DNA of 8,414 nt from positions 1 through 8,414 of the forward strand of contig QGUH01000110.1 in NCBI GenBank assembly GCA_003242355.1, read 5' to 3'. This DNA is from Pseudomonadota bacterium. GTDB lineage: Bacteria > Myxococcota_A > Polyangia > Polyangiales > Polyangiaceae. Below the pieces are notes generated by a model that saw nothing but the letters and a program-made list of their open reading frames with translations, ran no database searches and was not told the DNA's origin. The position numbers and the translations under genes are program-made. This document shows positions 4,605-8,414 of this stretch, one piece after another (within the stretch, counting starts at the first letter, position 1; each line of letters begins with the position of its first letter).

Positions 4605-4959
4605 GTCGCCAAGATCAAGCTCCGCCGGCTGGTGAACGCGAACCAACCGGCGGATGTGCTCGCGCAAGAGGCGGTTCGCGTCGAGACGTTCGAGGCGGCG
4701 GCCGAGCGGATCGTGAACGCGAGCGCGATCCGGACGAAAAAGCCGCGGCTCGACAGGCTACGGAGACACGTGTTTCCCGTCATCGGCTCGAAGCCAGTGA
4801 CCGAGAGCGTGGCGGGCGACGTCCGGGAGATCCTCGAGACACTCGCGAGCGCCGGTGCGAGCAAGGAGACGTGCGCCTGGCCGATGCCGGCGCCGACCTG
4901 CAAACGGCCATGACGCTCTCGGGGGCGACCGACCCGAAGACGCACGGGCGGTATCTGCT

Positions 4960-4989
4960 CAACACCGCGAAGGTCAACACCGCGAAGGC
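4960..4989 (+). repeat. 15-bp tandem duplication inside the integrase C-terminus
   Basis: CAACACCGCGAAGGT (4960-4974) is followed directly by CAACACCGCGAAGGC (4975-4989), one mismatch at the last base. It repeats NTAKV/NTAKA in frame right after the Tyr-containing motif. Confidence 0.85.
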
Positions 4990-5076
4990 CCGCCGCATCC
5001 CCGTCGAAGCGCTTCCGAGTTTCGCCATCGCTCATGTCGAAACTCCCGAGGCCGAAAACGAAAACGGCGGTTTTTC

Positions 5077-5110
5077 TGGTGGGCGCAGCAGGGATCGAAC
5101 CTGCGACTTC
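5077..5110. other. Probable attachment-site core (3' half of tRNA-Val)
   Basis: Integrases of this type commonly use the T-arm/acceptor part of a tRNA gene as attB, so that the incoming element restores the tRNA. The integrase frame ends inside this tRNA. The exact core limits cannot be set because no second copy is visible in the window. Confidence 0.4.
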
Positions 5111-5151
5111 GTCCGTGTGAAGGACGCACTCTACCGCTGAGTTATGCGCCC
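5077..5151 (-). tRNA. tRNA-Val (anticodon CAC), CCA encoded
   Basis: The minus strand folds into a full cloverleaf of 75 nt: acceptor GGGCGCA/TGCGCCC, D-stem ACTC/GAGT, anticodon stem CGTCC/GGACG around the loop TTCACAC, a 5-nt variable loop, T-stem GCAGG/CCTGC with loop TTCGATC, discriminator A, and an encoded CCA (5077-5079). The anticodon CAC (genome 5117-5119) reads GUG valine codons. The integrase remnant points at its 3' end from the other strand, so it is the probable chromosomal attachment gene; the tRNA itself is complete. Downstream on its own strand only a 4-bp GCCG/CGGC stem with T-rich loop is seen, so its terminator is unclear. Confidence 0.97.
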
Positions 5152-5165
5152 GCGGCGGGGGTCAG

Positions 5166-5194
5166 CTTCTACCGCGGCTTTCGCGGATCGGCAA
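5166..5194 (-). promoter_or_regulatory. Candidate promoter of tRNA-Val
   Basis: On the minus strand TTGCCG (5189-5194) and TAGAAG (5166-5171) are separated by 17 bp. Transcription would start near 5159, about 8 nt before the mature 5' end at 5151, a short leader as expected for a single tRNA gene. Confidence 0.4.
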
Positions 5195-5278
5195 ATGGTT
5201 CGTGCGGGGCACGGGCTCGCGTGAACCGCCCGGGTGGCGGGAAGGTCGAGCCGCGCTGGGGAAATCGGCGGGGCGCGC

Positions 5279-5308
5279 CTGACAGGGCGCTCGGCTCGAT
5301 GATATAGG
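5279..5308 (+). promoter_or_regulatory. Candidate promoter for the membrane-anchored protein gene
   Basis: CTGACA (5279-5284) matches five of six -35 bases. TATAGG (5303-5308) follows after 18 bp as a weak -10. Transcription would start near 5315, about 33 nt before the ATG at 5348. Confidence 0.3.
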
Positions 5309-5347
5309 TCGCGGCCCGCCGCCACGCCGTCCGGTCGATCGCCCTCC

Positions 5348-6064
5348 ATGGAAAACGAGCCCGTTCCGCCTGCCTCGCGTCCCGTTCCGGCTGCATCGCA
5401 GAAGCGCGACCGCGTCGTGGGCCTGTCGGTCGTGGCGGGAGCGTTCCTGCTCAGCCTGGGGATCTCTCTGTGGGCGAAAGGGGTGTCCGAGCCCGAGACG
5501 AGCCAGGCGCCAGCGCCTCCGACGACGGCGGGGATCCAGGGCTGGCCGAACAAGGTGGATCCGCTGGCCCTGCTCGAGCGAGCGCGCTCGCTCACGCCCC
5601 GGCCGTTGCTTCGCGGCATCGTGGCCGAGGGCGTGGCGAGCGATGGAACGATCGATCTCCGGAGCGCGACGGCGTACGCGCGGTATTCCTTCCAGAGTCC
5701 GCCGGGACACGGGCCGCAGCCGCCACGGGAGCCTGGCGTGGTGCCGCGCCGCGCGAACTGCGGGCGGCAGTCCGTCCGCGTGGGCCGTCAGGGCATCGAA
5801 GCCGAGGCCGACCAGGCGCACGTGCCATGCCCGGCGCTGCAGCGGGAACCCCTTCCCGAGCCGCGCTGCACGTTCGCGGCCATCTGGCGGCACGCGCGCA
5901 AGCTCGGCGCGAACCCCGAGGGGCGTGCGCGCATCGAATACTACCGGGCAGCGGCCGGCCCCGCGTATCGCTTCGAACTTCCGGGCACCTCCATTCGCTT
6001 CAGCCTCTACGGAGACTGCGAGCGACAGCTCACCACGGGCGAAGCGGTCGGCTCGGTTCCTTGA
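5348..6064 (+). CDS. Membrane-anchored extracytoplasmic protein of unknown function (238 aa)
   Basis: A short Pro-rich basic N-terminus (residues 1-22) is followed by one hydrophobic segment at about 23-43 (VVGLSVVAGAFLLSLGISLW), so the rest is probably outside the cytoplasmic membrane. Then come a Pro/Ala-rich linker (46-62) and a folded domain with WPNKVDPLALLERAR, RPLLRGIVAEGVASDGTIDL, and RYRFELPG-like end motifs (AYRFELPGTSIRFSLYGDC). Four cysteines at 138, 161, 174 and 224 could form two disulfides. The region GPQPPREPG at 122-130 and EPLPEPRC at 167-174 is unusually Pro-rich. I do not recognise a named family. The ATG has no clear ribosome site. The gene converges with engB, with 12 bp between stop codons, so any shared terminator must lie within coding DNA. 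The reading frame is clean and compositionally native. Confidence 0.75.
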   Translation: MENEPVPPASRPVPAASQKRDRVVGLSVVAGAFLLSLGISLWAKGVSEPETSQAPAPPTTAGIQGWPNKVDPLALLERARSLTPRPLLRGIVAEGVASDGTIDLRSATAYARYSFQSPPGHGPQPPREPGVVPRRANCGRQSVRVGRQGIEAEADQAHVPCPALQREPLPEPRCTFAAIWRHARKLGANPEGRARIEYYRAAAGPAYRFELPGTSIRFSLYGDCERQLTTGEAVGSVP

Positions 6065-6076
6065 GCCTGCCTCGCT

Positions 6077-6682
6077 TCAGGAGATGGCCGTGCGGAGGGC
6101 CTGCCACACTGCCGCGGTGGTGTCGGGGAGCTCGGTCGAGAAGCCGATGCACGGTTGCCCGGCTTCCCGGGCGATGGCTTGCACGGAAGCCAGGCGACGC
6201 GAGCGCGGGAGCTTGTCGATCTTCGTGGCGACGAGAACCACGCGCGGCGCGGCGCGGCTGGGGCTCGCGGCCTTCAGCAGGTCGATGAGGTCGCGCTCTT
6301 CGTCTTCGAGCCCCCGGCGCACGTCGACGAGCAGCGCCACTGCCGAAAGGCTCGGGCGGCTCGCGAGGTAGTGCTCGATCAATTGGCTCCAGCTCCGGCG
6401 TTCGATTTTCGAGCGTGCGGCGTACCCGTAGCCGGGAAGGTCGACGAGGGTGAGCAGCGTGCCGTCCCGGGTGCGCACTTCGAAGAACGTGATGCGGCGC
6501 GTGCAGCCGGGAGTAGAGCTCGTGCGCGCCAGATTCCGGCGCTGCATGAGTCGATTCAGGAGGCTGCTCTTGCCCACGTTGGAGCGCCCGACGAAGGCGA
6601 TCTCGAGACTGACCGGGGGCGGAAGTTGCTCGGGGGCGCTGGCCTGAGCGGTGAAGCGAGCGTCGACGATTTGGGGATTCAT
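6077..6682 (-). CDS. engB: Ribosome-biogenesis GTPase EngB/YsxC/YihA
   Basis: EngB is an essential GTPase in many bacteria that helps assemble the large ribosomal subunit. The 201-aa length is typical. Visible motifs: G1 GRSNVGKSS at 32-40, switch I region TSSTPGCTRRITFF at 54-67 (family usually PGxTQ), G3 DLPGYGYA at 81-88, G4 TKID at 153-156, and a G5-like FST at 181-183. The N-terminal lead (residues 1-20) ends in a Pro-rich stretch before the VSLEIAFVGRSN strand. ATG 6682 lies 16 nt after the murJ stop, with AGGG about 10 nt upstream, so engB is probably transcribed with murJ. Apart from the Cys at 60 in the switch I loop nothing is unusual. Confidence 0.96.
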   Translation of the reverse strand: MNPQIVDARFTAQASAPEQLPPPVSLEIAFVGRSNVGKSSLLNRLMQRRNLARTSSTPGCTRRITFFEVRTRDGTLLTLVDLPGYGYAARSKIERRSWSQLIEHYLASRPSLSAVALLVDVRRGLEDEERDLIDLLKAASPSRAAPRVVLVATKIDKLPRSRRLASVQAIAREAGQPCIGFSTELPDTTAAVWQALRTAIS

Positions 6683-6698
6683 GAGCCGTTGCCCTGGT

Positions 6699-8369
6699 TC
6701 AGTGCCGGCGCGCGCGGAAGCGGCGGGCGAGCGGAGCGGTGATCACGCGGAGCTCGGAGCTTTTGAGGAGCGCAGCCAAGACGAAGAATACCGAAATCCC
6801 CGCGGCCGCCCCGGCGATCGCTTGCACGCCGAGGGGGATTCCGCGGGGTGCGAGAACCTCCGTTGCATAGAGGGCGACGCCGGCGGCCACGGCCGCGGCG
6901 CTCGCGGTGCGCACGAACGAGCCCAAAATCTCGCCGACGCGAAGCTCCGGGACGCGGCGGTGTGCGAGCGCCCAGAGCAGGGCCGTCTGCACGGCCGTCG
7001 CTCCGGTAACGGCGAGGCCGACGCCGACGTGGCCGAGGATGCCTTTGAGCACGACGGCCAGCACGATGAACACGACGAGGTCGATCGCGGAGACGATCAC
7101 CGGCGTGCGCGTGTCGCCGATGGCGTAATAGAGCCCCACGAGCTGGCGGGCAGCGGCGACGAGCCAGATTCCGGCGCCTTGAGCCCGAAGCGCGCGCGCG
7201 GTTTCGTGGGCGGCGACGGCGTCGAACTCGCCGCGTTGGAAGAGCAGGACCACGAGGGGCTCGGCGAGCACCACCGCGAAGAGCGTGGCGGGCACGGCCA
7301 CGAAGAGCGCGAGCCGCATGCCGAACGCGAACGTTCCCGCGAGCTCGACGCGATCGCCGCGGCTCGCCAGCCGGGCCAGGCTCGGTAGCGCGGCCGTTTG
7401 GATCGCCATCACGAAGATCCCCTGAGGGAAATCGCAGAGGCGCATCGCCCACGTGAAGTAGCTCTGCGCGCCGACGCCGAGCTCGGAGAGGAACCGGCGC
7501 GCGAGCAGCACGTCGACGTAGTAGACCCCCATTCCGAACAACACGGGGACCATCCGCGCGAGCACCGCGCGGACTCCGGGGTGCCGGAAGTCGAAGCGGG
7601 GGCGCCCGAGAAAACCGATGCGGGCGAGGCTCGGCCACTGCGCGACGACCTGGAGGACGCCGCCGACGAGCACCGCCACGGCCAGCGCGAGCCCGGGATC
7701 GTAGCCCCGCGCCCCGAGGAAACCGGGCAAGAGCAGCGAGAAGGTGATGAACGCGACGTTCAGGAGCGCCGGCGCGAACGCCGTCACGGCGAAGCGCTGG
7801 TACGTGTTGAGCGCGGCGACGCCGAGCGCGGCCGTGCCCATGAAGAAGATGTAGGGGAACACCCACCGGGTGAGCTCGACGGTGCGATCGAACTGCTCGG
7901 GATGCTCGCGGTAGCCTCCGGCGAAGAGATCGACGAGCGCCGGAGCGAAGACGACGCCGAGCGTCGTGACGATCGTGAGCAGCGAAAGGGACAGCCCGCG
8001 CACGTTGGCGAAGAAGCGCCGAGCCGCGTCGTCACCCTCGCGCTCGCGCGTGGCGGCGAGCACGGGCAGCACCGCGCTCTGAACGGCGCCTTCCGCGAGC
8101 AACTGGCGGAGCACGTTGGGGAGCGTGAACGCGACGAAGAACGCATCGGTGATGGCTCGCGAGAAGACGGCGGCCATCACCAGATCGCGTCCGAGGCCGA
8201 GCAGCCGGCTGAGCAGGGTTCCGGCAGCGACGATGCCGGCGCGGCTGGCGATGCGCGTTCGCTCGCGCGTGCTCGCGGAAGCAGCCGCGGCGTCGGGCTC
8301 GCTCGCGTCGGGCGGGGGCGAGCGGCGGTCCCCGGCGGGGGGCGCGGGGGCGGGGGGGGTTTCGTTCAC
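6699..8369 (-). CDS. murJ: Lipid II flippase MurJ (MviN)
   Basis: MurJ is a multi-span inner-membrane transporter of the MOP superfamily that flips lipid II to the periplasm for peptidoglycan synthesis. The protein (about 556 aa) has many hydrophobic segments and the family signatures SRLLGLGRD at 54-62 and DAFFVAFTLPNVLRQLLAEG at 75-94, then PVL, and PYIFFMGTAALGVAALNTYQ with FAPALLNV further on. Arg55, Arg61 and Asp75 correspond to residues needed in E. coli MurJ (Arg18, Arg24, Asp39). About 40 Pro/Ala/Ser-rich residues precede TM1, more than in E. coli. The start is uncertain: GTG 8369 has GGGGGAG 13 nt upstream, while GTG 8399 would add 10 residues without a visible ribosome site. Runs of C/G at 8338-8360 make this end prone to sequence error. 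The gene is followed by engB after 16 nt. Confidence 0.95.
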   Translation of the reverse strand: MNETPPAPAPPAGDRRSPPPDASEPDAAAASASTRERTRIASRAGIVAAGTLLSRLLGLGRDLVMAAVFSRAITDAFFVAFTLPNVLRQLLAEGAVQSAVLPVLAATREREGDDAARRFFANVRGLSLSLLTIVTTLGVVFAPALVDLFAGGYREHPEQFDRTVELTRWVFPYIFFMGTAALGVAALNTYQRFAVTAFAPALLNVAFITFSLLLPGFLGARGYDPGLALAVAVLVGGVLQVVAQWPSLARIGFLGRPRFDFRHPGVRAVLARMVPVLFGMGVYYVDVLLARRFLSELGVGAQSYFTWAMRLCDFPQGIFVMAIQTAALPSLARLASRGDRVELAGTFAFGMRLALFVAVPATLFAVVLAEPLVVLLFQRGEFDAVAAHETARALRAQGAGIWLVAAARQLVGLYYAIGDTRTPVIVSAIDLVVFIVLAVVLKGILGHVGVGLAVTGATAVQTALLWALAHRRVPELRVGEILGSFVRTASAAAVAAGVALYATEVLAPRGIPLGVQAIAGAAAGISVFFVLAALLKSSELRVITAPLARRFRARRH

Positions 8370-8414
8370 GGGCGCCGGGTGACTCCCCCGGGGGCCCACC
8401 CGTCGATAGGGGCG

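Larger units (their letters stand above)
4599..5140 (+). pseudogene. int: Phage-type tyrosine integrase remnant, catalytic middle deleted
   Basis: Tyrosine integrases join element and chromosome at attachment sites. One frame (about 4599-4871) encodes a core-binding, SAM-like domain: VETFEAAAERIV, then RLDRLRRHVFPVIGSKPVTE and a helix ending GASKET. At about 4868-4875 sense jumps to another frame, which holds only the extreme C-terminus: DAGADLQTAMTLSGATDPKT, HGRYLLNT with the presumed nucleophile Tyr (codon 4952-4954), and RRIPVEALP. The first catalytic Arg, the Lys region and the HxxR box are missing, so the middle has been deleted and the product should be inactive. Usually the His of GHTDPKT precedes the Tyr; here it is Ala (GATDPKT). 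A 15-bp tandem duplication adds five residues. The frame runs on through the antisense of tRNA-Val and stops at 5138-5140, as expected for an integrase whose gene overlaps the att core. Confidence 0.75.

Noticed and set aside
5051..5075. Terminator GCCG-loop-CGGC followed by TTTTT at the integrase end
   Set aside because: The stem has only four base pairs with a 10-nt loop; too weak to call without further evidence.
4855..5307. Plus-strand frame with WWAQQGSNLRLRPCEG
   Set aside because: This peptide is a well-known translation artefact of the antisense of a tRNA gene; here it comes from tRNA-Val at 5077-5151.
5131..5893. Minus-strand frames over the membrane-anchored protein gene
   Set aside because: Arg-rich shadows without motifs; the plus strand has a coherent membrane segment, linker and domain.
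6155..7388. Plus-strand frames over engB and murJ
   Set aside because: The minus strand encodes unmistakable EngB and MurJ; the opposite frames are shadows.

Overview
The window is strongly GC-rich, with GC-rich third codon positions. A MurJ with a long Pro/Ala-rich N-terminus, an EngB, a lone-AAA+ sigma-54 activator and a true formylglycine-generating enzyme together suggest a deltaproteobacterial or myxobacterial-type (Myxococcota-like) genome. This assignment is inference from gene style; no marker gene fixes the taxon.

Region 1 (1-2551) looks like a sulfur locus. The window opens inside a formylglycine-generating (sulfatase-activating) enzyme on the + strand, of which only the C-terminus with its catalytic cysteine pair is present and which carries an apparent one-base frameshift. 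It converges on a sigma-54-dependent activator resembling SfnR (sulfur-starvation/dimethylsulfone regulator). About 415 bp further on, divergently transcribed, is a complete thioredoxin-type PAPS reductase (CysH). The gap between the last two contains a striking AT-rich island (about 36% GC) with a plausible promoter for cysH. The working idea is one sulfur-scavenging unit: sulfate-ester release needs active sulfatases, and sulfate is then reduced through CysH.

Region 2 (about 2552-5140) is a decayed prophage or integrative element. After a repeat-rich non-coding stretch come a tail tape-measure gene with its interior missing, a translationally coupled 82-residue ORF, a region with a possible leaderless antisense gene, perfect palindromes and a small ribbon-helix-helix regulator whose stop codon lies in the loop of a perfect 14-bp hairpin, a frameshifted helical ORF, and a tyrosine integrase that has lost most of its catalytic core. 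The integrase frame runs straight into the 3' end of tRNA-Val(CAC) on the opposite strand (5077-5151), the classic integration target, so the tRNA marks the right boundary of the element. No second attachment copy was seen in the window.

Region 3 (5152-8414) is ordinary chromosome: a membrane-anchored extracytoplasmic protein of unknown function on the + strand, converging with 12 bp between stops on a minus-strand murJ-engB pair (lipid II flippase, then ribosome-assembly GTPase, 16 nt apart). MurJ runs close to the right edge of the window.

Several frame changes lie in G runs or GC-dinucleotide runs. Sequencing or assembly error must be excluded before biological meaning is attached to them.
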